Positions 18,746-26,875 of a stretch of DNA of 64,000 nt are shown in pieces. The position numbers and the translations under genes are program-made. The stretch's first letter is position 1. Every line of letters begins with the position of its first letter. The notes under the pieces are model-generated. The model saw only the letters and a list, made by a program, of their open reading frames with translations, made no database searches and was not told where the DNA came from. This DNA comes from Puia sp. (GTDB taxonomy: Bacteria > Bacteroidota > Bacteroidia > Chitinophagales > Chitinophagaceae). The stretch lies in contig JARLGZ010000081.1 in assembly GCA_031292515.1 (NCBI GenBank), positions 186,001 through 250,000 of the forward strand, in the 5' to 3' direction.

Positions 18746-19289
18746 GACGCCCGGCCAGGGATGGCTGCAGGGTCTGCTCCAACTTCTTCAGGGCGATGGT
18801 CAGCTGAGTGGTAATCGTCTTATAATGAAGCCCCAGGATGCTGGCTACCTCCTGGCACGACAGCCCGTCTTCCTTGACGAGCTTGAAGATGAGTTTGCAT
18901 TTAGGAGGCAACTGGTTGACCGATTCCTCGATCGCCTTACGGAGTTCTCCGGTTACCAGCACCTGTTCCGGATCGGGACTTAGATAAAAATGACTGACCA
19001 TGACATTGTCAAGGTCGACCCGGTTGCGGCTGGCCATCTTCCGGTGATAATTGGCCGCGGTATTCTTGATGGCCACGTACAGATAGACATTCATATTGTC
19101 GATCCTGTCCAGGTTTTCCCGGTTCTGCCAAAGCCGGAGAAAGACATCGTTCACGATCTCTTCGGCCACCTCCTTGTTCTGTACAAAGCTAAAGGCAAAC
19201 TGAAAGAGCCTGAAAACGTTCTCCTTGTAAAACTCCTGGAAGGCAGTTTCATCATGATCGAATTGTATGCGGTGAAGTAGAGATGGCAT
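18720..19289 (-). CDS. ECF-type RNA polymerase sigma factor
   Basis: A 189-residue sigma-70-family factor. Sigma region 2 spans about residues 15-85 (FQFAFSFVQNKEVAEEIVND, VFLRLWQNRENLD), region 4 about 120-172 with a helix-turn-helix (LSCQEVASILGLHYKTITTQ). It is the first gene of the minus-strand glycan locus and most likely activates susC transcription when released by the FecR protein next door. The extreme C-terminus (AGRRVRGVGSE) is encoded by a heptanucleotide array, suggesting that the stop codon was moved or formed by repeat DNA. Confidence 0.96.
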   Translation of the reverse strand: MPSLLHRIQFDHDETAFQEFYKENVFRLFQFAFSFVQNKEVAEEIVNDVFLRLWQNRENLDRIDNMNVYLYVAIKNTAANYHRKMASRNRVDLDNVMVSHFYLSPDPEQVLVTGELRKAIEESVNQLPPKCKLIFKLVKEDGLSCQEVASILGLHYKTITTQLTIALKKLEQTLQPSLAGRRVRGVGSE

Positions 19290-19299
19290 AGGCTCTTAC

Positions 19300-19347
19300 A
19301 ATCTGTCTATTATTTTCAATCTGTCCGTTATAGTACTGTCCGTTATA
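19300..19347. repeat. Direct repeats in the sigma-factor promoter region
   Basis: CTGTCCGTTATA occurs at 19321-19332 and 19336-19347 (15-bp period), and AATCTGTC occurs twice just before it. They lie 11-58 bp upstream of the sigma ATG. They could be operator sites, or just one more leader expanded by tandem duplication as at other genes here. Confidence 0.5.
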
Positions 19348-19389
19348 ATATTACGGTCTTTTCGTATCGTTACACCGGCATCCGCCCGG

Positions 19390-22300
19390 TCATTCCTTTC
19401 CCTTCCTGATCACCTGGATGGCTCCGCCGTTCTTCGCCACGATCAGCACCGGTCCGCCCGCACTCTTTACCCAGATCATATCGCGGGTATCTCCCTTTAT
19501 CAGCAGACCCGTCCGGGAATAGGGCTCCGCCTCGAAACCACCCTTCCCATCTCCCTTTAGCAGCAGCCCGATCCCGGCATCCAAAGGCCCCAGCTGGGCC
19601 CTGAAAGGAAAAAAATTCCCCGCGACGACCAGGTCTTTCCCCTCAGCGTCAGGATCGGCCGGTAAAATACCGTTCAGGACACTCATCTGAGCGTATTCCG
19701 GAAGCGGATGCACACTCCACTTTCGGCCGCCTTCATTTAGCAGGCAGACAGACCGCAACTGATGGATCACGGCAGTATGGGCGGCAGCCAGCTGCTCGGG
19801 GCTGAACAGATCCTGCATCGTAGCGTCCGCGTAATCCGCATACCTCGAAATTTTCTTCTGCAGCCCGGGAATCTGTTCCAGGATCTCATCGCGTGAAAAA
19901 TAGGGATATTCCTTACCCCCGTAATATTGACAGAGCACGGGATCCAGCAGCCCATCTCCATTGAAATCGCCATAGCAGATACTAAGCGGCTCAGACGCGG
20001 AGGCCCTGAAGAAAGTATTCATCCCAAGATTGCCAACCACCAGGTCGGTATCCCCATCGCCATCGATATCCCCCGCGAAAATACGACTCCACCAGCCCTC
20101 GGTGCCGGAAAGGCCGTAGGCCGCGGTCTTATCGGCAAGTCTCCCCTTGTCGTTTTCAAAAATCGTAATGGGCATGAACTGTCCGACGACAACCAGGTCC
20201 GGCCAGCCATCCTTGTTAAGATCTATCCACGCGGCATCTGTCACCATACCGGGATGCGCGAGAACCGAATCGCCCTGCGACGCATCCTTCTCAAAACGGA
20301 TATGTCCCGGCGTACTCACATTCTTCAGCACGAAGCTTTCGGGAGGCGTCGGGAACAACCCGGGCTCCAGCCTTCCCCCCACGAAGAGATCGGGCAGCCC
20401 ATCCTTGTTGATATCCGCAGACCGGACACATCCCCCGCTCACCGTCTCGGCCGGCAAGGCATCCTTCAACTCCCTGAAATGTCCATGTCCTTCGTTTTCA
20501 AAAAACCGGTCCTGGTAATGCTTGTCATGCAGCGGATAATCCGCACCCCCGCTGACAAGATACAAGTCGAGGTCTCCGTCTCCGTCCGCGTCAAAAAAGA
20601 GCGCATCCGTAGTCGTATAGCTTTTGTCTGTGTTCCAGGGCTGATCGGGGGCGGCCGCAAATTTCCCATCCGATACCTGCAGATACAGGCGGCTGTCGAA
20701 ACCCGCCGAACCGCCTATAAAGAAGTCCTCCCTCCCGTCCCCGTTCACATCCCCCTTTGCCAGCGAGGGCCCAACCCGAGAAATCTGGTAGGGCAGAAAA
20801 GGCATGATCTTAAAATCCACCGTAGCCGCCTGCTGGTGCACGTAGTCGACGCCCGAAGCCGCCGTAATATCTCTAAACGATACCTGTCCCACCCCGTTCT
20901 TTCCATTTATCGCATTTGCTCCGTCTACCCCATTCGTTCCGTTTATTCCCACGCTGCCGTCGGTTCCCGCCGATGGCGCCCCACTCATTCCTTTTGTCCC
21001 TTTCGCCCCTTTTATCCTATTTGTCCCGGCTGCGGCCAACCCCTTTTCCACAACCGTATTCCCCGGCATGGCATCCTTTTCCCGGATGACCAGCGTCGTA
21101 TCGGCACGCAGGTTTTCCAGTCTCGACAGCTTCCCCCCGGGCCACCTTACCTCCAGCAAGCTTACGACGCTGTCGGAACCCAGCCCGAAATGCATCACAG
21201 GATCCACCGAAGACTGGAAGCCGCGGTTGGGATACTGTTCCTGCAACTGGCGACTATGTGCAGCCTCCAGCGTCACCTTCGCCCCGATACCATAAGTATT
21301 TTTGTTTTCACCAGCCAGCCTGAGACGCAGATAATGCGCGTGCGTCTTTTCAGATGTGTTATTCCGGTAAACCGTGGCGACATCGTTCAGGTTGTTCATG
21401 ACCAGGTCTAGATCGCCGTCGTTGTCGAGATCCACATAGACCGCTCCGTTACTGACGGACCGATGGGTGAGGCCCCATTGCAAGGACTCGTTGGTAAAAC
21501 CCAGGTCATGATTGTTCCGGTAGACATAGTTGGTCAGCCTGGTGGAAGGCATTTTTTTGACCAGCTCCCACATCTCTTCCTTAGACGCATCTTTTCCGTT
21601 GTAGTTATTGGAATACCCCGACGTATATTTTACAAAGTCGAGGTTGGTCATATCTCTCAGGATACCATCGGAGATGAACAGGTCCTTCCATCCGTCGTTG
21701 TCGAAATCGGCGAAGAGCGGCGCCCAGCTCCAGTCCGTTGCCGAAATGCCGGCCAGCTGACCGATCTCGCTAAAGACGGGGGTGCCCGAAGAATCATTGC
21801 CGTTGTTCAGCTGGAGCGTATTGCGCATCTGCTGGTGATGAAAGCCCTGCTGCACACGCAACGTATACTTGTCATAGTTATTCCCTCCACGGAGAAGCTT
21901 CTGCCGGTGATTGTCTTCCGGGAGCATATCCAATGCCACGATATCCGTCTTGCCGTCATTATTATAGTCGGCGATATCTGAACCCATCGCAAATTCCGAG
22001 ATATGACCCGCCGCCTTGCCCAGCACCTCATGAAACTGGCCGTTATGATCATTCAGGTAGAGGAAATCCCTTTCATCGTAGTCATTGGTGACATAAATAT
22101 CGGGCCATCCATCATTGTTCACATCGCTGATGGAAACGCTCAACCCGAAATTGAGCCCGCTGCCGTCGATATGGGCCGGGACGCTGATATCCGTAAACAC
22201 GCCGCCGTCGTTGCGATAAAGACGATTGCCAAATTTAGGGTTCCGGTCGGCCCTCAGCCGGTCGGTATTGAAATCGGGATTGAAGAACATATCCCCGTGA

Positions 22301-22923
22301 TTCACCATAAACATATCCAGGTCACCGTCATTGTCCATGTCGAAGAAGGCCACCGTCGTCGTGAACGTACCGGGAGCATCCAACCCGTACTTTTTCGCGC
22401 TCTCGGTAAAATGAGGATAGCCGTTTCTCAACCCGTCATTGATATACAATTCCTTGGTACGATCGGAATCGCTGCCGGGGCCGGAATAACAGACATAGAT
22501 GTCCAGCAGCCCGTCGCCATTCACATCAGCCATTACGACACCCGTTCTCCATTTGGTGCGCGCACTGAAGCCCGCCTTATCAGTGGCATCCTCGAACTGG
22601 AAATTGCCTTTGTTGATATATATACGCAAAGGCACCATATTCCCCGAAAAGACCAGGTCGGGCAACCCGTCGTTATTCAGGTCTCCCGCCGCCACGCCAC
22701 CCCCGTTATACAGGTACTCGTAAGTCAGGATGTTATAGTCCCTGTCTTCCTGGATCGTATTGCTGAAATCGATATGGGATTGGGAAGAAGGCACCTCTGT
22801 AAACAGGACATCTCCGCCGGACGCACTATTGCTGTCGTGTTTGCAGGAAACAAAAAGCATAAGCAGTATGGCTACCCAAGATCGAACTAAGGCTACACGC
22901 ATATGACAAAATCTACTAATCAA
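19390..22923 (-). CDS. FG-GAP/VCBS repeat lipoprotein with UnbV domain
   Basis: Large (1177-residue) exported lipoprotein; the lipobox is LFVSC, and an alternative start at 22902 (MRVALVRSW) fits the signal better. At least thirteen DxxxDGxxD calcium loops (for example DLNNDGLPD, DVNGDGLLD, DMDNDGDLD) form beta-propeller repeats in two blocks. Between them is an ASPIC/UnbV domain (HYLRLRLAGENKNTYGIGAK ... VRWPGGKLSRLENL). A short Gly-X-Y collagen-like linker (INGTNGVDGANAINGKNG) joins the UnbV domain to the second propeller. Such proteins are frequent near SusCD genes in Bacteroidota, but their function is not established. A second copy lies at 30558. Confidence 0.9.
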   Translation of the reverse strand: MISRFCHMRVALVRSWVAILLMLFVSCKHDSNSASGGDVLFTEVPSSQSHIDFSNTIQEDRDYNILTYEYLYNGGGVAAGDLNNDGLPDLVFSGNMVPLRIYINKGNFQFEDATDKAGFSARTKWRTGVVMADVNGDGLLDIYVCYSGPGSDSDRTKELYINDGLRNGYPHFTESAKKYGLDAPGTFTTTVAFFDMDNDGDLDMFMVNHGDMFFNPDFNTDRLRADRNPKFGNRLYRNDGGVFTDISVPAHIDGSGLNFGLSVSISDVNNDGWPDIYVTNDYDERDFLYLNDHNGQFHEVLGKAAGHISEFAMGSDIADYNNDGKTDIVALDMLPEDNHRQKLLRGGNNYDKYTLRVQQGFHHQQMRNTLQLNNGNDSSGTPVFSEIGQLAGISATDWSWAPLFADFDNDGWKDLFISDGILRDMTNLDFVKYTSGYSNNYNGKDASKEEMWELVKKMPSTRLTNYVYRNNHDLGFTNESLQWGLTHRSVSNGAVYVDLDNDGDLDLVMNNLNDVATVYRNNTSEKTHAHYLRLRLAGENKNTYGIGAKVTLEAAHSRQLQEQYPNRGFQSSVDPVMHFGLGSDSVVSLLEVRWPGGKLSRLENLRADTTLVIREKDAMPGNTVVEKGLAAAGTNRIKGAKGTKGMSGAPSAGTDGSVGINGTNGVDGANAINGKNGVGQVSFRDITAASGVDYVHQQAATVDFKIMPFLPYQISRVGPSLAKGDVNGDGREDFFIGGSAGFDSRLYLQVSDGKFAAAPDQPWNTDKSYTTTDALFFDADGDGDLDLYLVSGGADYPLHDKHYQDRFFENEGHGHFRELKDALPAETVSGGCVRSADINKDGLPDLFVGGRLEPGLFPTPPESFVLKNVSTPGHIRFEKDASQGDSVLAHPGMVTDAAWIDLNKDGWPDLVVVGQFMPITIFENDKGRLADKTAAYGLSGTEGWWSRIFAGDIDGDGDTDLVVGNLGMNTFFRASASEPLSICYGDFNGDGLLDPVLCQYYGGKEYPYFSRDEILEQIPGLQKKISRYADYADATMQDLFSPEQLAAAHTAVIHQLRSVCLLNEGGRKWSVHPLPEYAQMSVLNGILPADPDAEGKDLVVAGNFFPFRAQLGPLDAGIGLLLKGDGKGGFEAEPYSRTGLLIKGDTRDMIWVKSAGGPVLIVAKNGGAIQVIRKGKE
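20890..21040. repeat. 9-bp periodic tract coding a collagen-like linker
   Basis: Within the FG-GAP gene, the plus strand shows repeated 9-bp units such as CCATTCGTTCCGTTTATTCC. On the coding strand they give Gly-X-Y triplets (GTKGMSG, GTNGVDG, INGKNGVG). This is a repeat-expanded linker between two globular parts. Confidence 0.65.
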
Positions 22924-22950
22924 AAGATTGGCCTGTTAAGTTTTGGTTTG

Positions 22951-22958
22951 CAAAGCTA
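22951..22958 (-). promoter_or_regulatory. TAnnTTTG -7 box for the FG-GAP lipoprotein
   Basis: The minus strand reads TAGCTTTG here, a full match to the Bacteroidota -7 consensus. A TTG lies about 16 bp upstream, slightly closer than the usual 19-21. Transcription would begin near 22945, giving a short leader to the start at 22923 or 22902. Confidence 0.5.
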
Positions 22959-23083
22959 TAGGGTTCACCCTTTCCAACCTGCGAAAGAGGTATTTTGTTT
23001 CTGTTATCAAACGGTCTAATAGGAAGGAGCGGCCAAATATACTCAGATTTACATATATCTGAAATTTTTAGTCCAAACCACGC

Positions 23084-23091
23084 TAATTTTG
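23084..23091 (+). promoter_or_regulatory. TAATTTTG, possible -7 box for the secreted protein gene
   Basis: TAATTTTG matches TAnnTTTG about 125 bp before the ATG at 23216. No convincing TTTG lies at the expected upstream distance, so the call is weak. Confidence 0.35.
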
Positions 23092-23215
23092 TAAATTATG
23101 TTCTCTTTCGGAAAACATTTTCCAAACCGGCATAATCGTCCGCCGCCCGTCCCATCCGCTACCTTAATGGAAGGATTCATTGACCAACCGATCCCTCAAT
23201 ATTAAAATCATACGG

Positions 23216-25672
23216 ATGCAAGCTATCGCCGCCATTCTCAAACACACCCTCTTCCTGTTTGCTATCCTGTCCGCTACCGCCGTAACCGCTCAAAATACCT
23301 GGCCCAGGGAAATACCCCTGCAAAATGGCGGCAGCATCACCATCTATCAGCCCGAACCGGAGTCTTATTCAGGCAACCGCCTCTCCTCGCGGGCTGCTGT
23401 ATCCGTAAAGACCAGATCCGGTACGGAACCCATTTTCGGGGCCATCTGGGCGGAAGCCCTCCTGCAAACGGATAAGGATAACCGTACGGCCACGCTTGAA
23501 AGCCTCGCGATCACCGACGCGAAGTTCCCCGGTGTCGAAGACAGCGATCAGGTCGAACGGCTCAGACAAACGATGGAGACCGAAATCCCCAAATGGAAAC
23601 TGGTCATCTCCCTCGACAGGCTGCTGGCCACCCTGGATCAACAGGGTGTAACACCTTCGGCAGAACTGAAGAACGATCCCCCCGAGATCATCTATGCCAC
23701 CCAGCCATCCGCCCTCGTGCTGCTCGACGGAGACCCGATCGTATCGGCCGATCCCGATCTGAAAATGGATAAGGTGCAGAACTCGCCAAATCTCATCGTG
23801 AAAAATCCCGATGACAATAAATACTATCTCTACGGCGGTAAGTTCTGGTATACCTCTCCCTCCGTCACTTCCGGCTGGAAGAGCATCTCTTCGCTGCCAA
23901 AGCGCATCAGCGCCCTGGACAAACAGATGAAACAGCAGGAAAAAGAAGAAGCCGCCAAAAACGGCGGACAGAATGATACCAAAGACCAACCGGCCTCCCC
24001 GCCCGCCATCATCGTACGCACGACCCCCGCGGAACTGATCCAGTCGCAGGGAGAAGCCCAGTTCAAGACGGTACAGGGTACCAGCCTCCTCTATATCAGC
24101 AATTCGGACAACGATATCTTCAAAGACATCAACAGCCAGGATAACTATGTGGTGATCTCCGGCCGCTGGTACCGCGCTCCCACCCTGAACGGTCCCTGGA
24201 CCTATGTCGAAGCGGACAAGTTGCCGCCGGATTTTGCAAAGATCCCCGAAGGATCCGATAAAGACGGAGTCCTCGCCAACGTCGCGGGCACCGATGAATC
24301 CAGAGAGGCAGTGCTGGATGCCTCGATTCCCCAAACCGCCAAAGTAGACCGTAAGACCGCTACCACCAAAATAGATTATGACGGGGACCCGGCCTTCGAA
24401 TCGGTAGACGGAACAGACCTGGCCTACGCCACCAACAGCTCCAATACCGTCCTGATGGAGAACGCAAAATATTACGCCGTGGATAACGGCGTCTGGTTCG
24501 AATCCAGCCAACCCGGCGGACCCTGGCAGGTGGCAACCGAAAGACCCGGCGGCGTAGACAATATCCCCCCTTCCTGCCCGGTCTATAATGTCAAATATGT
24601 CTATATCTATGATCAGACCCCCGACTATGTATACGTCGGCTATACCCCCGGCTATCTCAACAGCTATATCTACGGCCCTACCGTCGTCTACGGGACCGGC
24701 TGGCGCTACCGGCCCTGGTACAGGAGATATTATTACCCCCGGCCGCTGACCTGGGGCTTTTGCATGCACTACAACCCCTGGAGAGGCTACAGCATGAGCC
24801 TGGGCTTCAGCATCGGCTTCTTCAACTTCTTCCTCGCCGGCCGGCCCGCATGGCCACACTATCACGGTGGATGGTTCGGTCCCCCCGCCTGGCGCCCACC
24901 CTATCGTCCGCCACATTGGGCAGGTGGAAGACCCGGCGGCGGCTATTATGGACCAAACCGCCCCGGCAGACCGGGTATCCCAAACAGACCCGGAGGACCC
25001 GGTAATGCAGGCGGTGGCGGCAGACCCGGCGGTGGCAGGCCCCATAATAACCTATATAACAACCACCGCGGGGTCACCACGCGTGATGTAAACCGGGGAC
25101 CGGGACAATCGGTGATCAACAGACCCGGCATCAGACCAGGAAGCCCGGGCAGCGGCGGCAACGGCCGCCCCGGAAGACAAGCCGGCAACAGGCTCCCGCC
25201 CGGCGGCAACGGCCCTGGCAACGGAAGTCCCAATCCGGGCGGCCAGCCAGGCCAACCCGGCCGTCCCGGCTTCCGGCCGGCTCCCGGAAACAGTCAACCG
25301 GGGGGAACGGCGCCGACCCGCGAGGCAAGACCCAGCCGCCAACCGGACAACGTATTCACGGACCGACAGGGGAATGTCTTCGAAAAAGACAAAGCCGGCA
25401 ATTTCGAACAACGCGACAGGTCAGGATGGAAACCCGTCAACCCGGCTACCACACCCTCCCTGCCACAGATACAAAGAGACAATCAACAGCGTGAACGGGG
25501 AGAAAACAGGGCAGGCAATTTCCAACAACAACAACGACCGGCCCCTGCAGCACGTCCGGCGCCCAGACCCGCTCCTGCTGCCCGGCCGACTCCCTCGCCC
25601 AGACCAGGCCCAAGCCCCTCGGCAAGACCTTCTCCGGGCGGCGGCAGACCACCCGGCGGAAAGGGAAACTAG
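23216..25672 (+). CDS. Secreted protein with three Trp/Tyr modules and a Gly/Pro/Arg-rich tail; function unknown
   Basis: Start chosen at the ATG at 23216, directly before a signal peptide (LKHTLFLFAILSATAVTAQ); the frame extends upstream only to a TTG. The N-terminal domain begins WPREIPLQNGGSITIYQPEP. It is followed by three similar modules ending in GGKFWYTSPSVTSGWKSI, SGRWYRAPTLNGPWTYVEAD and NGVWFESSQPGGPWQVATER. Then comes a Tyr-rich stretch (YVYIYDQTPDYVYVGYTPGY), a hydrophobic GFSIGFFNFFLAG segment, and about 250 residues of Gly/Pro/Arg/Asn repeats. The basic tail may bind nucleic acid or polyanionic sugar, but that is conjecture. The family is recognisable in Bacteroidota, yet no role can be assigned. 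A terminator follows. Confidence 0.85.
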   Translation: MQAIAAILKHTLFLFAILSATAVTAQNTWPREIPLQNGGSITIYQPEPESYSGNRLSSRAAVSVKTRSGTEPIFGAIWAEALLQTDKDNRTATLESLAITDAKFPGVEDSDQVERLRQTMETEIPKWKLVISLDRLLATLDQQGVTPSAELKNDPPEIIYATQPSALVLLDGDPIVSADPDLKMDKVQNSPNLIVKNPDDNKYYLYGGKFWYTSPSVTSGWKSISSLPKRISALDKQMKQQEKEEAAKNGGQNDTKDQPASPPAIIVRTTPAELIQSQGEAQFKTVQGTSLLYISNSDNDIFKDINSQDNYVVISGRWYRAPTLNGPWTYVEADKLPPDFAKIPEGSDKDGVLANVAGTDESREAVLDASIPQTAKVDRKTATTKIDYDGDPAFESVDGTDLAYATNSSNTVLMENAKYYAVDNGVWFESSQPGGPWQVATERPGGVDNIPPSCPVYNVKYVYIYDQTPDYVYVGYTPGYLNSYIYGPTVVYGTGWRYRPWYRRYYYPRPLTWGFCMHYNPWRGYSMSLGFSIGFFNFFLAGRPAWPHYHGGWFGPPAWRPPYRPPHWAGGRPGGGYYGPNRPGRPGIPNRPGGPGNAGGGGRPGGGRPHNNLYNNHRGVTTRDVNRGPGQSVINRPGIRPGSPGSGGNGRPGRQAGNRLPPGGNGPGNGSPNPGGQPGQPGRPGFRPAPGNSQPGGTAPTREARPSRQPDNVFTDRQGNVFEKDKAGNFEQRDRSGWKPVNPATTPSLPQIQRDNQQRERGENRAGNFQQQQRPAPAARPAPRPAPAARPTPSPRPGPSPSARPSPGGGRPPGGKGN

Positions 25673-26196
25673 ATCCGCCTGCAAAACAGGCATTCGAAAC
25701 AAGCATACAAAACAGGTACACAAAACAGAAAGTCCCGGGGAACAATCAAGTCGCCGGGACTTTTTAGTTATTACCGACTTTCCCAAACAGGGAATATTCA
25801 CGGTCGCTTAGCAAAATGTTAAAGAAAGAAAAAATGAAGAAAGGAGGAACAGGGAAGAAGGACAGAGAGAAAAGAAGAAGCAGGGGACATCAACGTTACA
25901 GCATCTTCTAAAAATAAAAAAAGGGCCCGAATAGACATCCAGCCCCGTTTTAAATCCAATATCCTATGAAAAACCGTATCATTAACGCAGCAAGAGATCA
26001 GTTAATTGTGTGTCTTATTATTTTGTGATGATTTTATTTTTAAAAATCCGATTTCTTCGCGTTCCACGTCCGTCGTTCCACGTTCCTCCCGCATTATCCA
26101 TCCGGCATTCCCCCCAGTTTCATCACCCCGCTTCATCCTCCCGAATTCCCTGACAGATTATATAATTCTTTGGTACCTGCAATCTTTTTAACCCGC
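25673..26196. other. Intergenic region after the secreted protein
   Basis: 524 bp. It holds ACAAAACAG-type short repeats (25680-25730), the terminator at 25729-25765, an almost pure purine run on the plus strand (about 25812-25890), and otherwise non-coding sequence up to the DUF4202 stop at 26197. No gene is supported. Confidence 0.5.
25729..25765 (+). terminator. Intrinsic terminator after the secreted protein gene
   Basis: AAAGTCCCGG and CCGGGACTTT pair around a 15-nt loop, followed by TTTTT. It lies 57 bp after the stop at 25672. Confidence 0.8.
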
Positions 26197-26778
26197 TCAC
26201 CCGCTTAGCGCCTTTCCGATCAATGCGGTTCCTTTTTCGCTGAAAGACAATCCCAGCGCGGCCTGACGGCCGGGCTCGGTCATTTTTCCCCAGGATTTCT
26301 TTAAAATCCTGACCATCTTCTCCTCATCATGCAAAGCCAGGAAATCCTCATACTGGAACTCAAGAAAAACCAGGCAGAGAGCGTTTTCCATCGTTTGCAT
26401 ATCGGGGTTGGTGCGCAGGCCCTCCTTCAACAGGATCGACCGGAGAGAACCGATCGTCTCCGCATCGTACCCTGCCTCTTTCATCAGCTTCTCCGCCACA
26501 TCGGCATGAAATTTCGCCAGCTCCGTCCTCCAGCGAAGATACCCCGCCTTGCCCGCGGGATATCCGGATCTCGGAGACTGCCACCTGCCAATATGCTGAC
26601 ACCTCGAAGCCAGCAACAGGACTTCTCCCGCATCGGGCGCCAATGTCTTCACCCACTTGTATAATTGCAGCGCATAGAAATGTTCCGCCGGATAGTTGAT
26701 GCCCTCCCGGACCACCGTATTCGGATCCTGCCGGTTGTATTCGTCAAAGAGCGCGAAAGCCAACTCCAATCTTTCCAT
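26197..26778 (-). CDS. DUF4202 family protein
   Basis: 193 residues, all helical in character, with the conserved HD-like pattern of DUF4202 proteins (YPAEHFYALQLYKWV, LLASRCQHIGRW, PRSGYPAGKAGYLRWRTELA, KFHADVAEKLMKEAGYD). These look related to HD-domain phosphohydrolases in fold, but a substrate is not known. It stands alone on the minus strand, divergent from the GH29 gene, with a perfect palindrome between the two starts. Confidence 0.85.
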   Translation of the reverse strand: MERLELAFALFDEYNRQDPNTVVREGINYPAEHFYALQLYKWVKTLAPDAGEVLLLASRCQHIGRWQSPRSGYPAGKAGYLRWRTELAKFHADVAEKLMKEAGYDAETIGSLRSILLKEGLRTNPDMQTMENALCLVFLEFQYEDFLALHDEEKMVRILKKSWGKMTEPGRQAALGLSFSEKGTALIGKALSG

Positions 26779-26798
26779 AGACTCCCTTTTGAGGTATT

Positions 26799-26817
26799 CT
26801 TTGTAATCTTTACAAAG
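26799..26817. promoter_or_regulatory. Palindrome between DUF4202 and GH29
   Basis: CTTTGTAA TCT TTACAAAG is a perfect 8-bp inverted repeat with a 3-bp centre, 21 bp before the DUF4202 ATG and 59 bp before the GH29 ATG. It could be an operator for a dimeric regulator of both genes. Its arms also resemble the CTTTG part of promoter boxes. Confidence 0.45.
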
Positions 26818-26875
26818 TAAATCATGTTACGGATTTAACCCTATTTTTACGCCCGATATCAAAATTATTCACAGG

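Noticed and set aside
23369-25045. 558-codon frame opposite the secreted protein gene
   Set aside because: Composition mirrors the repeated GC-rich codons of the real gene; no start context or domain is visible.
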